Notes: generated by a model not told the origin, from the letters alone. A DNA stretch of 64,000 bases from Marinobacter sp. Arc7-DN-1 (GCF_003441595.1 NZ_CP031848.1:248001-312000); one strand, 5' to 3'; positions 16,700 to 25,900 are shown, counted from the stretch's first letter. Numbers and translations are program-made.

Positions 16700-18169
16700 A
16701 TGACTATCAGATTGGCGAATCCGGAACTTGTGCGCGAAAGCGCCTATATCAACGGCGAATGGGTCCAGGCCCGTTCAGGTATCCGACTCCCGGTAACCAA
16801 TCCGGCCAATGGTGAGCATCTGGCGAATGTGCCGGATATGGACGCCGACGACACCCGGCAGGCCATCCGGGCGGCGGAGGCCGCATGGCCGGAATGGCGT
16901 GCCCGCCCGGCCAGGGAACGAACGGGTATACTGCGCCGCTGGTTCGATCTGGTGATGCAGCATCAGGAAGACCTGGCTCGCCTGATGACGGCGGAGCAGG
17001 GCAAGCCTCTGGCGGAAGCCCGCGGTGAGGTAGGTTACGGCGCCAGCTTCATCGAGTGGTTTGCCGAGGAAGCCAAACGGGCCTACGGCGACGTGATTCC
17101 GGGCCACGGTCGGGACAAGCGGATTGTGGTGATCAAACAGCCCATCGGGGTGGTGGCGGCGATCACGCCCTGGAACTTCCCGGTAGCCATGATTACCCGA
17201 AAGGTGGCGCCGGCCCTGGCCGCTGGCTGCCCGGCGGTGGTCAAGCCCGCGGAAGACACACCCTTGTGCGCCCTCGCTCTGGGGGCTTTGGCAGAGGAGG
17301 CCGGTGTTCCACCGGGGGTCCTTAACATCATTACCTGCTCGAAAAGCCGGGCGCCGGAGGTAGGCGAGGAGCTGACTACCAACCCGGCAGTGCGCAAGGT
17401 GTCGTTCACTGGCTCCACGCCGGTAGGCAAACTGCTTATGCGCCAGGCCAGCGGCACGGTCAAGAAAGTGAGCCTGGAGCTGGGTGGCAATGCTCCGTTC
17501 ATTGTGTTTGACGATGCCGATCTCGATGCCGCGGTGGCCGGACTGATGGCCTCAAAGTACCGCAATACCGGGCAGACCTGTGTCTGCGCCAACCGCATCT
17601 ATGTCCAGTCCGGCGTGTACGACGAATTTGCTGAAAAGCTGAAGGAAGCCGTCAGCAAGATGGTGGTGGGCGCCGGTCTCGAAGGCGAGACCCACCAGGG
17701 TCCGCTGATCAATCAGGCGGCCCTGGACAAGGTCAAGCGGCATATCGCCGATGCCACCGGCAAGGGGGCAAAAGTGGTTCTGGGAGGGCAGGAGCACGCC
17801 CTCGGCGGCACCTTCTTCGAGCCAACCATCCTCACCGACGTCACCCAGGACATGCTGGTGGCCCGTGAGGAGACCTTTGGCCCGGTGGCGCCGCTGTTCC
17901 GGTTTGATACCGAGGAGCAGGCAATCGCCATGGCCAACGATTCGGAATTTGGTCTGGCGGCCTACTTCTACAGCAACGACATCCGGCGCATCTGGCACGT
18001 AGCCGAGGCGCTTGAGACCGGCATGATCGGGATCAACGAGGGGATCATTTCCACCGAGGCGGCCCCCTTTGGCGGCGTCAAGGAAAGCGGCCTGGGTCGG
18101 GAAGGCTCCCGCTATGGTCTGGACGAGTTCATGGAGCTCAAGTATCTCTGCCTCGGTGGCATGCGCTAA
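16700..18169 (+). CDS. Aldehyde dehydrogenase, succinate-semialdehyde (GabD) type
   Basis: 489-residue NAD(P)-dependent aldehyde dehydrogenase. The GVVAAITPWNFPVAMITRK block, the general base E260 in SLELGGNAPF and the nucleophile C294 in TGQTCVC are all present. TGQTCVCANR and the overall pattern fit the succinate-semialdehyde dehydrogenase branch. The ATG at 16700 has GAGGA five bases upstream; the GTG at 16688 is less likely. Its stop directly abuts the CoA-transferase start. It could oxidise a semialdehyde arising from the 4-hydroxyacid pathway, but this is inference. Confidence 0.88.
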   Translation: MTIRLANPELVRESAYINGEWVQARSGIRLPVTNPANGEHLANVPDMDADDTRQAIRAAEAAWPEWRARPARERTGILRRWFDLVMQHQEDLARLMTAEQGKPLAEARGEVGYGASFIEWFAEEAKRAYGDVIPGHGRDKRIVVIKQPIGVVAAITPWNFPVAMITRKVAPALAAGCPAVVKPAEDTPLCALALGALAEEAGVPPGVLNIITCSKSRAPEVGEELTTNPAVRKVSFTGSTPVGKLLMRQASGTVKKVSLELGGNAPFIVFDDADLDAAVAGLMASKYRNTGQTCVCANRIYVQSGVYDEFAEKLKEAVSKMVVGAGLEGETHQGPLINQAALDKVKRHIADATGKGAKVVLGGQEHALGGTFFEPTILTDVTQDMLVAREETFGPVAPLFRFDTEEQAIAMANDSEFGLAAYFYSNDIRRIWHVAEALETGMIGINEGIISTEAAPFGGVKESGLGREGSRYGLDEFMELKYLCLGGMR

Positions 18170-19417
18170 ATGCCCGCTTGCAAGGAGAGCCGGGTGTCAG
18201 GCCCTTTGTCGCACCTTCGTGTCCTGGACCTTTCCAGGGTCCTGGCCGGCCCCTGGGCGGGGCAGATCCTCGGGGATCTGGGCGCGGAGGTCATCAAGAT
18301 CGAGCGCCCGGGAACCGGTGACGACACCCGCTCCTGGGGGCCGCCCTATCTGCAGGGAGTTGATGGCAGCGCCGAGCTCTCCGCCTACTTCCTGACCGCC
18401 AATCGGAACAAGCAGTCCCTGGCGATCGATATCGCCCATCCCGAGGGGCAGGAACTGATCCGCAAGCTGGTGGCCGAATCGGATGTGGTGCTGGAAAACT
18501 TCAAGGTGGGCGGCCTCAAACGCCATGGCCTGGATTATGACAGCCTGAAACGCATCAACCCCAAACTCATCTACTGCTCGATTACCGGATTTGGCCAGGA
18601 TGGCCCCTACGCGAAACGGCCCGGCTATGATTTCCTGATCCAGGCCATGGGCGGGCTGATGAGCATTACCGGGCAGCCGGACGGCGAGCCCGGGGCCGGG
18701 CCAATGAAGGTCGGGGTAGCCCTGACGGACATCATGACCGGGTTATACGCCACCATCGGCGTGCTTGCTGCCCTCAGCCACCGGGACCGGACCGGCGAGG
18801 GCCAGTATGTGGAGACCGCGCTGCTGGATGTGCAGGTGGCCTGCCTGGCCAATCAGGCGATGAATTACCTGACTACGGGCAAGGCACCGGCCAGGATGGG
18901 AAATGCCCATCCCAACATCGTTCCTTATCAGGATTTCCCTACCGCGGACGGCAACATGGTGCTGACCGTCGGCAACGATCAGCAGTTTGCCCGGCTGTGT
19001 GACGTGCTCGGACATCCGGACTGGGCGAGCGATGAGCGCTTTGCGACGAACCGAGCCCGGGTGGCCAACCGCAGGGAGCTGACCCCGAAACTGAGGCAGG
19101 CCACGGTGATGCGGTCTACCCGGGAGTGGGTGGAAATCCTTGAGGGGGCAGGTGTGCCCTGTGGGCCGGTGAATACCCTGGATCAGGTATTTGATGATCC
19201 CCAGGTCCTTGCGCGGGGGATGAAACAGTCTGTTTCGCATCCGGACCTGGGCGAGGTACCGATGGTCGGCAATCCAATCAAGCTGAAACTGACACCGGTG
19301 ACCTACCGAGCGGCACCGCCGCTGTTAGGGGAACAGTCGGAACAGGTCCTGCAGCACATTGCGGGGCTGTCCCCCGAGGAGATCAGGGTGCTCCGGGAGC
19401 GTGGTGTTGTATCGTGA
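18170..19417 (+). CDS. Class III CoA-transferase (CaiB/BaiF family)
   Basis: 415-residue CoA-transferase. The N-terminal VLDLSRVLAGPWAGQILGDLGAEVIKIE is the family hallmark (residues about 17-45), followed by NRNKQSLAIDI and CSITGFGQDGPYAKRPGYD. The expected catalytic Asp is in VALTDIMTG. The general pattern resembles succinyl-CoA:dicarboxylate transferases such as the glutarate enzyme. The ATG immediately follows the aldehyde-dehydrogenase stop. It may pass CoA between the acid released by the pathway and succinyl-CoA or another donor; the acceptor is not evident. It is the last gene of the plus-strand catabolic block. Confidence 0.87.
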   Translation: MPACKESRVSGPLSHLRVLDLSRVLAGPWAGQILGDLGAEVIKIERPGTGDDTRSWGPPYLQGVDGSAELSAYFLTANRNKQSLAIDIAHPEGQELIRKLVAESDVVLENFKVGGLKRHGLDYDSLKRINPKLIYCSITGFGQDGPYAKRPGYDFLIQAMGGLMSITGQPDGEPGAGPMKVGVALTDIMTGLYATIGVLAALSHRDRTGEGQYVETALLDVQVACLANQAMNYLTTGKAPARMGNAHPNIVPYQDFPTADGNMVLTVGNDQQFARLCDVLGHPDWASDERFATNRARVANRRELTPKLRQATVMRSTREWVEILEGAGVPCGPVNTLDQVFDDPQVLARGMKQSVSHPDLGEVPMVGNPIKLKLTPVTYRAAPPLLGEQSEQVLQHIAGLSPEEIRVLRERGVVS

Positions 19418-19585
19418 ACATCCCTGTGATGGTAACCAAAGCAGGGGGTTATGCAGGGGTGGGTATAAGGCGCCAAAGGCCATGTGTTCCCGCATCAGGC
19501 TCCCGTGCGGCAGCCCGGTTTCCTGCCCCCGGGTTATTTGCTATCTTATACGCTTTGATAGGCACCAGATGCAGATCAGACATGT

Positions 19586-19815
19586 CAGCGGGAGAGACTG
19601 AATCACACATAAGTGTGATCAGCGCCGAAGGAGCAACTGCCCCGGAAACTCTCAGGCAAAAGGACCGCTGGCATGAAAACTTTCCGAAGAGCTGTCGACA
19701 ATCGCGTCAGTCGGCACACCGAAGGAGCAAGCGGCCGGTTTCGCTGAAACGGCCCGTGAATCTCTCAGGTCCCGTGACGGAAGGGGTGCTTTCTACCATG
19801 TTGCGTAGAAAGGAA
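19586..19815 (+). ncRNA. Tandem glycine riboswitch
   Basis: Two adjacent glycine aptamers. Aptamer 1 (about 19586-19670): P1 CAGCGG/CCGCTG, GAGAG pairing with CTCTC, hairpin ATCACAC-ATAA-GTGTGAT, and the conserved cores GCGCCGAAGGAGCAA and CTCTCAGGCAAAAGGAC. Aptamer 2 (about 19682-19782): TTCCG/CGGAA closing stem, ACCGAAGGAGCAAG core and CTCTCAGGT. A short linker joins them. Downstream, CTTTCTAC (19789-19796) pairs with GTAGAAAG (19805-19812) in the expression platform with no T-tract, so control of the following dehydrogenase gene is probably translational. A 143-residue open frame overlapping this element is not a gene. Bases 19418-19585 show nothing I can name. Confidence 0.93.
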
Positions 19816-19841
19816 ACCCTGGACGCCTCACGGAGACTGTA

Positions 19842-21059
19842 ATGAAGCGAATCGCTGTTATTGGCGGTGGTATCACAGGTATTACCACGGCTTACACCCT
19901 TGCCAAGCGCGGGCTGGATGTCACTGTTTACGAGACGCACCGTTATGCGGCGATGGAAACCTCCTTCGCCAATGGTGGCCAGCTGTCGGCCTCTAATGCG
20001 GAGGTCTGGAATAACTGGCAGACAGTGATCAAGGGCATCAAGTGGATGTCCCGCCGGGATGCGCCGTTACTGGTTAATCCCAAACCCTCCTGGCATAAAC
20101 TGAGCTGGTTCGCCGAGTTCATGGCTGCAATTCCCCAGTACGAGAAGAACACCACCGAAACCGCCCGTCTGGCCATTGCTGCCCGTGATCACCTGTTTGC
20201 CTGGGCGCAGGAAGAGGGGATCGATTTCGATCTCAAGAAGCAGGGCATTCTGCACATTTATCGCGACAAGGCCGGGTTTGATCACGCTGCCAGGGTGTCA
20301 CGGCTTCTGGCCGCTGGCGGCCTGGAGCGCCGGTCCGTCACTCCGGAGGAAATGAAGGCCATTGAGCCGACTCTGGCAGGCACCTATTACGGCGGCTTTT
20401 TCACCGAGAGTGATTCCACAGGTGATATTCACAAGTTCACCAACGGGCTGGCGGATGCCATCCAGCGACTTGGCGTTAAAACCTGCTATGGCCACACGGT
20501 GACCGAGCTGAGTGCGGACGAAAACAGTGCCTGGATTACAGTGCACGATGGAGAAGAGCAATCCCGGGATACCTTCGATGGCGTGGTGATCTGTGCGGGT
20601 GTTGGTAGCCGGGGGCTGGCATCAAAGCTGGGGGACCGGGTCAATATCTACCCGGTCAAAGGCTATTCGATCACGGTTGAGCTTGACGACGAAGCCTCTC
20701 AGAAAGCCGCACCGACGGTCAGTCTGCTGGACGATGCCACCAAGATTGTCACCAGCCGGCTCGGTGATGGTCGCTTCCGTGTTGCCGGTACCGCGGAATT
20801 CAGCGGCTACAACCGCGATATCAAGGATGACCGGATCCGGCCGCTCACCCGCTGGGTCGAGCAGTGTTTCCCCGGGGTTTGTACACGCCGTGTTGTACCT
20901 TGGGCGGGTTTGCGCCCCATGCTTCCCAACATGATGCCGCGAGTCGGACCGGGCCGTCTGCCGACCGTGTTCTACAACACGGGCCATGGTCATCTGGGCT
21001 GGACGTTGTCGGCCATTACCGCCGAGATGCTGGCGGACGCTGTGGAGAAGGCGTCGTAG
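19842..21059 (+). CDS. dadA: FAD D-amino-acid/glycine dehydrogenase, DadA-like
   Basis: 405-residue flavoprotein of the DAO family. The N-terminal dinucleotide motif VIGGGITGITTAY is followed by VYETHRYAAMETSFANGGQLSAS, and the C-terminal part has VPWAGLRPMLPNMMPRVG and YNTGHGHLGWTL, typical of DadA. It deaminates a D-amino acid or glycine to a 2-oxo acid and ammonia, passing electrons to the respiratory chain. The start has CGGAG nine bases upstream. The leader is a tandem glycine riboswitch, so glycine (or a close product) is the signal, which suggests a role in glycine catabolism. It may prefer glycine or D-alanine; sequence does not decide. Confidence 0.88.
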   Translation: MKRIAVIGGGITGITTAYTLAKRGLDVTVYETHRYAAMETSFANGGQLSASNAEVWNNWQTVIKGIKWMSRRDAPLLVNPKPSWHKLSWFAEFMAAIPQYEKNTTETARLAIAARDHLFAWAQEEGIDFDLKKQGILHIYRDKAGFDHAARVSRLLAAGGLERRSVTPEEMKAIEPTLAGTYYGGFFTESDSTGDIHKFTNGLADAIQRLGVKTCYGHTVTELSADENSAWITVHDGEEQSRDTFDGVVICAGVGSRGLASKLGDRVNIYPVKGYSITVELDDEASQKAAPTVSLLDDATKIVTSRLGDGRFRVAGTAEFSGYNRDIKDDRIRPLTRWVEQCFPGVCTRRVVPWAGLRPMLPNMMPRVGPGRLPTVFYNTGHGHLGWTLSAITAEMLADAVEKAS

Positions 21060-21090
21060 GGTCCGCCTTCCGCCAGGATTGCAGACCGTA

Positions 21091-22650
21091 TCAGCCCGGG
21101 TAGCCGGTTATCTCCCTGATTTTCCGGTATAGCGGCTGAAGTTGCGGGTACATGCGCAGGTACACCTCGGAATAAAGCTTCTGGTAGAGAGCCCGGGTTT
21201 TCTCATTGGGGGAAAACACGTCCCCGACCCGGGTCATTTCGGCGACGGCGGTGTCAAAGTCCGGGTGAAGCCCGAGGCCCACAGCCGCGTCGATAGCGGC
21301 GCCGAGCCCCGAGGTTTCATAGGTGTGGGGGCGTTCAGCGGGGAGTCCGAACACATCGGCCGTCAGTTGCATGGCGGCATCGCTCTGGGAGCCGCCGCCG
21401 GCCACCCGGAGCTTTTTGATCTTCACACCGCTCCGTTTTTCGATCTTCTCCTTGCCTTCGCGCAGCGCATAGGCCAGCCCCTCGAGTATGGCCCGGTAAA
21501 TGTGTGAGCGGGTGTGCACATCCCCGAAACCGATAATGGATCCTTTCGCTTCCGGCCCCGGTTGGCGCACGCCCGGTGACCAGTAGGGTTGCAACATCAG
21601 GCCCATGGAACCTGGCGGGACGGCCTTGACCAGTTCATCAAACAGCGTCTCGGGTTCGATTCCCCGTTGTTCCGCGATTTTCTGTTCGCGCAGGCCGAAT
21701 TCCCGCTTGAACCAGCTCACCATCCAGAAGCCCCGGTAGATCATGACCTCAGTGGAATAGTGGCGCGGAAGCGCAGAAGGATAGGGCGGCATCAGCCGGA
21801 CGGGCTCTACGTAACGCTTGCTGGTGGTATTGATGGTAGCGGTGGTGCCGTAACTCATGCAGCCGATGTCCGGTGTCAGGCCGCCCGAACCGAGAATCTC
21901 GCAGGCTTTATCCGATGCTGCCGCGATGACCGGTAACTTCCGGTTCAGGCCCAGATGCTGGCCGGCCTCCTGAGTCAGATACCCCAGGGTTTCACCGGGT
22001 GATACCAGTTCCGGCAGCATGGACGGGGTGACCGGCATGGTCTGCCATTTGAAATCCCTGGGACCAGCCCAGCGGTGTTTTTTGTAATCGAAGGGCAGAT
22101 AGCCCACCTGGCTGCCGGTTGAGTCTTTGAACTCGCCGGTAAGGCGATAGTTGAGATATCCGGAAAGCAGCAGGAAATGTCGGGTTCTGGCCCAGAGTTC
22201 GGGTTCGTTCTGGGCAATCCAGCTGGCCTGGGTTTTTTCCCGGAACCGATTGATGGTGTCTTCAAGGCGGGCCAGTTTGAACAGCCAGCCCCAGGGACCT
22301 TTGACGGGGCCATCAACCCGTGCGTGGCGTTGATCCAGCCAGATGATTGCCGGCCGCAGCGGTTGGCCGTTCTCATCCAGATTGATCACGGTTCCCCGTT
22401 GAGTGGTCACGGTAACGCCAGCCACCTGGTCAGGCATTGCAGTGGTTGTCTGCCACAGTAATCTGCAGGCCTCGCCGAGCTGCTTCCAGAAGTATTCCGG
22501 ATGCTGCTCGGCCCAGCCGGGTTGCCTGGAAAAGTAGGGTTCGATCTCCTGTTTGCCTTTACCAATCAGGTTGCCTTTGGTGTCAAAGAGCAGGGCGCGG
22601 ATGCTCTGGGTGCCATTATCGATGGCCAGGATCAGGGGTTCAGCTGGCAT
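21091..22650 (-). CDS. FGGY-family carbohydrate kinase
   Basis: 519-residue kinase of the glycerol kinase/xylulokinase fold. It begins LILAIDNGTQSIRALLFD (phosphate-binding loop 1), and contains VTTQRGTVINLDENGQPL, the GYLTQEAGQHLGL region, and AAASDKACEILGSG with the probable catalytic Asp. The C-terminal AGGGSQSDAAMQLTADV is the adenosine motif. The specific substrate is open; glycerol or a glycerol derivative fits the adjacent GlpD-like and AGPS-like genes. The gene overlaps the start of the next gene upstream (glpD-like) by 19 nt and is the last of a three-gene minus-strand operon. Confidence 0.85.
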   Translation of the reverse strand: MPAEPLILAIDNGTQSIRALLFDTKGNLIGKGKQEIEPYFSRQPGWAEQHPEYFWKQLGEACRLLWQTTTAMPDQVAGVTVTTQRGTVINLDENGQPLRPAIIWLDQRHARVDGPVKGPWGWLFKLARLEDTINRFREKTQASWIAQNEPELWARTRHFLLLSGYLNYRLTGEFKDSTGSQVGYLPFDYKKHRWAGPRDFKWQTMPVTPSMLPELVSPGETLGYLTQEAGQHLGLNRKLPVIAAASDKACEILGSGGLTPDIGCMSYGTTATINTTSKRYVEPVRLMPPYPSALPRHYSTEVMIYRGFWMVSWFKREFGLREQKIAEQRGIEPETLFDELVKAVPPGSMGLMLQPYWSPGVRQPGPEAKGSIIGFGDVHTRSHIYRAILEGLAYALREGKEKIEKRSGVKIKKLRVAGGGSQSDAAMQLTADVFGLPAERPHTYETSGLGAAIDAAVGLGLHPDFDTAVAEMTRVGDVFSPNEKTRALYQKLYSEVYLRMYPQLQPLYRKIREITGYPG

Positions 22651-24239
22651 TGGGCGATTCCTTCCGGGGCAGGGGAATAGGCGCTCTGGTAAATACCGAG
22701 GTAGCGGGTCTCTTCTTCTGCCCAGCGCTGGTCATCCCAGCCCAGCGCTGCCTGGCAGCGGAGTTTGATCGCCGGCAACAGCGCCTTGCCACCCTCGGCC
22801 AGAATCAGGCCAAGTCGCGTTCTTCGCAGCAGCAGATCGTCCAGATGCCGAACATCTTCTGCCTTGCAGGCCCATAGCAGCTCTGCCCAGAGCAAATCTC
22901 CATGGCGGTCCGGCACCACAGGCTCCATGGGGCCCGATGCAACCAACTGATTCAGGTCGGGTCCGTAATATCCTTGCAGTCTCTGCCAGGTCTGATGCCT
23001 GACCTGCTCCGGCCGCACCAGTTTTGGCGCAGTCTGGAAAACCGCCTGGCTGTCCGGCCGCAGAAGGCGGCCTGCACTTTCCCCGAGACCCATTTTCAGG
23101 GCTTCCCGGGCAATCACACGGAACGTCGTCAGCTTGCCGCCGGCAATGCTGATGAGCCCCCGGTCTTGTCGAATCGAGTGTTCGCGGTTTTCCTTTGACG
23201 GTGCTTTGCCGGTGCCATCCGTGACCACGGGCCGCACTCCGGCCCAGGTTGAGAGTATGTTGGATCGGGAGATGGGAGTGGCCGGGAACAGGCGAGAAGC
23301 GATCTGAAGCAGGTACTCGGTTTCCGCCTCTGAAATGACGGGCTCCTGATCCAGGCTGCCCTCATGGTCCAGGTCGGTGGTGCCCAGAACGGTTGTACCT
23401 TGCCAGGGAAAGGCAAACACCGGGCGACGGTCCTGCGGATGAAACAGCGATACCGAGCAGGACACGGGCAAGCACGACCAGGGCAGTACCAGATGGCTGC
23501 CGCGAAGGGGGCGGATGGTCATGGCCTTGGTGGCGTTCCCGCCGGTCTGGAGTCGATCGGCCCAGGCACCCGTTGCATTGATCACCAGATCGGCGGATAC
23601 CTCTATCGGAGTGTCTTCCTCCTCTGGCTGGATAACCAGCCCGGACACTTTGCCCTGGCTGCGCTTTACCTCCTGAGCACGTGTGTAGTTCAGGCAGATG
23701 GCACCGTCCCTGCGGGCCTCTGCAATCAGCCGTTGTACCAGCCTGGAATCGTCGGTAACGGCGTCGGTGAAGCCGCTGGCCCCTGCCAGATTTTCGGTGG
23801 TTAGTCCGGGAACCCACAGCTCTGATTGGGCCGGGCTCAGAAAGTGCCGGCTTGGAGAGTGAGCGATGAAGTCGTAAGCCCGGAGCAGCAGCTGGAACAG
23901 GCGCGGCCCGGGAAACTGGCCTTTGAAGTGAGGCATGATGAATCGCAGTGGGCCGATAAGCCCCGGTGCTTCCGCCATTAATCGTTCGCGCTCACGGACG
24001 GCGTCCCGGGTCAGACCATAGTGCCCGCTGCCCAGGTACCTCAGTCCTCCGTGAACCATCTTTGAGGAACGGCTGGAAGTGCCCCAGGAAAAGTCTTTCT
24101 GTTCAACCAGCAGGGTGCGCAGACCGCTGCCCGCCGCTTCTCTGGCAACGCCGGCCCCGGTGATGCCGCCGCCAATCACAACCACATCGAACCCGGCGTT
24201 GTCGGTTGTCAGCGCTTTAAGAGTCTCAGCCCGCGTCAT
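22632..24239 (-). CDS. glpD: FAD-dependent glycerol-3-phosphate dehydrogenase family
   Basis: 535-residue flavoprotein. The FAD motif VIGGGITGAGVAREAAGSG is at the N-terminus, then SWGTSSRSSKMVHGGLRYL, characteristic of GlpD, which oxidises sn-glycerol-3-phosphate to dihydroxyacetone phosphate and feeds the quinone pool at the inner membrane. I chose the ATG at 24239 with GGAG upstream; a GTG at 24251 that overlaps the previous stop is possible. It sits between a flavin-dependent AGPS-like gene and an FGGY kinase, which is not the classical glp order, so the substrate could be a substituted glycerol phosphate. Confidence 0.88.
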   Translation of the reverse strand: MTRAETLKALTTDNAGFDVVVIGGGITGAGVAREAAGSGLRTLLVEQKDFSWGTSSRSSKMVHGGLRYLGSGHYGLTRDAVRERERLMAEAPGLIGPLRFIMPHFKGQFPGPRLFQLLLRAYDFIAHSPSRHFLSPAQSELWVPGLTTENLAGASGFTDAVTDDSRLVQRLIAEARRDGAICLNYTRAQEVKRSQGKVSGLVIQPEEEDTPIEVSADLVINATGAWADRLQTGGNATKAMTIRPLRGSHLVLPWSCLPVSCSVSLFHPQDRRPVFAFPWQGTTVLGTTDLDHEGSLDQEPVISEAETEYLLQIASRLFPATPISRSNILSTWAGVRPVVTDGTGKAPSKENREHSIRQDRGLISIAGGKLTTFRVIAREALKMGLGESAGRLLRPDSQAVFQTAPKLVRPEQVRHQTWQRLQGYYGPDLNQLVASGPMEPVVPDRHGDLLWAELLWACKAEDVRHLDDLLLRRTRLGLILAEGGKALLPAIKLRCQAALGWDDQRWAEEETRYLGIYQSAYSPAPEGIAQCQLNP

Positions 24240-24247
24240 GATTCGTC

Positions 24248-25852
24248 TCACTCCACCAGGGTCTTCGGATTGAGAAGGGCGCCCGGGTCAAAGGTGTGGC
24301 ACAGGGAACGGATCGCCAGCATACCCAGCTCGCCTTTCTCCACTGGCAGGTAGGGCGCATGGTCTTTGCCAACACCGTGCTGATGGCTGATGGTGCCCCG
24401 GTTGTTCACAATCAGTTCGGAGGTGCTTGTCTTGAGCCTTTGCCAGCGAGCGAGGGTTTGTTCGTAACTGTCGCCTACCCGGAAGACGTAAGTGGTGTAG
24501 ATGCTGCAGCCCTGACTGTAAAAATGGGACAGGTGGGTAAACACGTGGGTGTTTTCCTGTTTATCCGCCAACCCTTCCCGAAGGTTGGTCTCGATAAGCC
24601 CCAGCAGGTTATCGACATTGTCCCAGTCGGTTGCGGTTTCTAGCGTGTCGACAGCATAGCCCATCTGCCAGAGCGCCTCCCGGAGGTAGGGCATGGTAAA
24701 CCGTTTGGCGGCCCACTTATCACCAAGCCGGGTGCCGGTGTAGACCCCTTTGTGAGCCTTGCAGACGCGGCGGGCCTCCTGCAGGGTATTCCGGCATTGG
24801 CGCCGGCTTCCGGTGACTCCGAACGTCATCATGCATTTGCCGGTTCCGGCGCCGCGGAGCGAGAGGAAGCGTTCCAGGGTGCCGATCAGCCGGGGGTGAC
24901 CGGCAAGGGCGAGTTGCGTTTCGGTCTCCACGGCGTTACTGAGGCGCAGCATGGACAGCTGGGTTCGATTCTGGACCAGCATTCGGCTTGCAGTGCGGGC
25001 ACGCTCCCAGTCCGGAAAGAAGACAACGTGGAAGCTCTCGTGTTCAGGTAGCCGGGTTACGCGCACCTTAACCTCGGTAATGAGGCCGATCCGACCCTCG
25101 GAGCCCAATACCATCTCGCGGATATCCGGGCCGGCGCTCGAGGCCGGGATGGTGGGCAGGGTAAGGGTGCCTTGCAGGGTCTCAACGCGGCCGCCGGCAA
25201 AGAGTTGCTCAATTCGGCCATAACGCAGGGACTGCTGGCCACTGGAGCGGGAAGCCACCCAGCCCCCGATGGTGGACAGTTCAAAGGACTGCGGAAAATG
25301 GCCAAGGGTATAGCCGTGGGCCCGAAGCTGGGATTCTACAAGTGGACCGGGGGTGCCTGCTCCAAAGGTGGCAATCTGGCTGTCCGGGTCCAGATCCAGC
25401 AGGCGGTTCATTCTGCCCATATCCACGGTCAGCACGGGCTTGCCGTTGTCGACCGGATTGATATGCCCGGCTACGCTGGTGCCGCCACCGTAGGGAATCA
25501 CGTTGATCTGCTGCTCCGCCGCCCAGGCAAGCAGTTTCCGGACATCTTCGTTCGATGCCGGATAGGCGACGCCATCAGGGAACACGCCAAAATCGCCGCT
25601 GCGCATGGCAAGCCAGTCAGCAAGGCTTTGGCCCCGGGCGTGCCGAACCCGCGTTTCCGGCGTGGTATCGATCAGGGCCTCCAGGTCAGGCCCGGGATGC
25701 AGTCGGGTTTCCGGCACCCTGGCACAAACCGACTCCAGGGTTGTGTCGGCCAGCGGACGGCCGTTCCCGATCTTGCTGGCCAGAAAGTCATGGCCCTGTT
25801 CCGGCATTGCCAGATTGAACGCCTCATCGCCCCAGCCGTTCCAGCGTCGCAT
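24248..25852 (-). CDS. FAD-binding oxidase, alkyldihydroxyacetonephosphate-synthase-like
   Basis: 534-residue PCMH/VAO-type flavoprotein. The FAD-binding domain (about residues 100-290) contains VIPYGGGTSVAGHINP, and the C-terminal domain contains SHQHGVGKDHAPYL, the histidine-rich motif of alkylglycerone-phosphate synthase (AGPS). AGPS makes the ether bond in alkyl-DHAP; bacterial relatives are often of unknown substrate, and the related D-lactate dehydrogenases are also possible. It is the first gene of an operon with glpD-like and FGGY kinase genes; the three enzymes share DHAP and glycerol phosphate as plausible substrates. Its ATG is at 25852. Confidence 0.78.
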   Translation of the reverse strand: MRRWNGWGDEAFNLAMPEQGHDFLASKIGNGRPLADTTLESVCARVPETRLHPGPDLEALIDTTPETRVRHARGQSLADWLAMRSGDFGVFPDGVAYPASNEDVRKLLAWAAEQQINVIPYGGGTSVAGHINPVDNGKPVLTVDMGRMNRLLDLDPDSQIATFGAGTPGPLVESQLRAHGYTLGHFPQSFELSTIGGWVASRSSGQQSLRYGRIEQLFAGGRVETLQGTLTLPTIPASSAGPDIREMVLGSEGRIGLITEVKVRVTRLPEHESFHVVFFPDWERARTASRMLVQNRTQLSMLRLSNAVETETQLALAGHPRLIGTLERFLSLRGAGTGKCMMTFGVTGSRRQCRNTLQEARRVCKAHKGVYTGTRLGDKWAAKRFTMPYLREALWQMGYAVDTLETATDWDNVDNLLGLIETNLREGLADKQENTHVFTHLSHFYSQGCSIYTTYVFRVGDSYEQTLARWQRLKTSTSELIVNNRGTISHQHGVGKDHAPYLPVEKGELGMLAIRSLCHTFDPGALLNPKTLVE

Positions 25853-25878
25853 CTTTCTCTTTCTCCCGGATTTAAAAC

Positions 25879-25900
25879 GAATGTGAGCGCATTCTATAGG
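25879..25900 (-). promoter_or_regulatory. Imperfect palindrome and -10-like TATAGA upstream of AGPS-like operon
   Basis: GAATGTGAGCGCATTC at 25879-25894 is an imperfect palindrome (5 of 8 base pairs symmetric). Read on the minus strand it lies directly downstream of TATAGA (25895-25900), a -10-like element, and about 27 bp before the ATG. It could be an operator for a DeoR/GlpR-type regulator. I see no convincing -35, and no regulator gene is adjacent. The remaining gap to 26040 holds nothing else that I recognise. Confidence 0.3.

Noticed and set aside
19414..19842. 143-residue open frame over the glycine riboswitch
   Set aside because: It overlaps the conserved aptamer cores and has no recognisable protein features; the RNA element explains the sequence.
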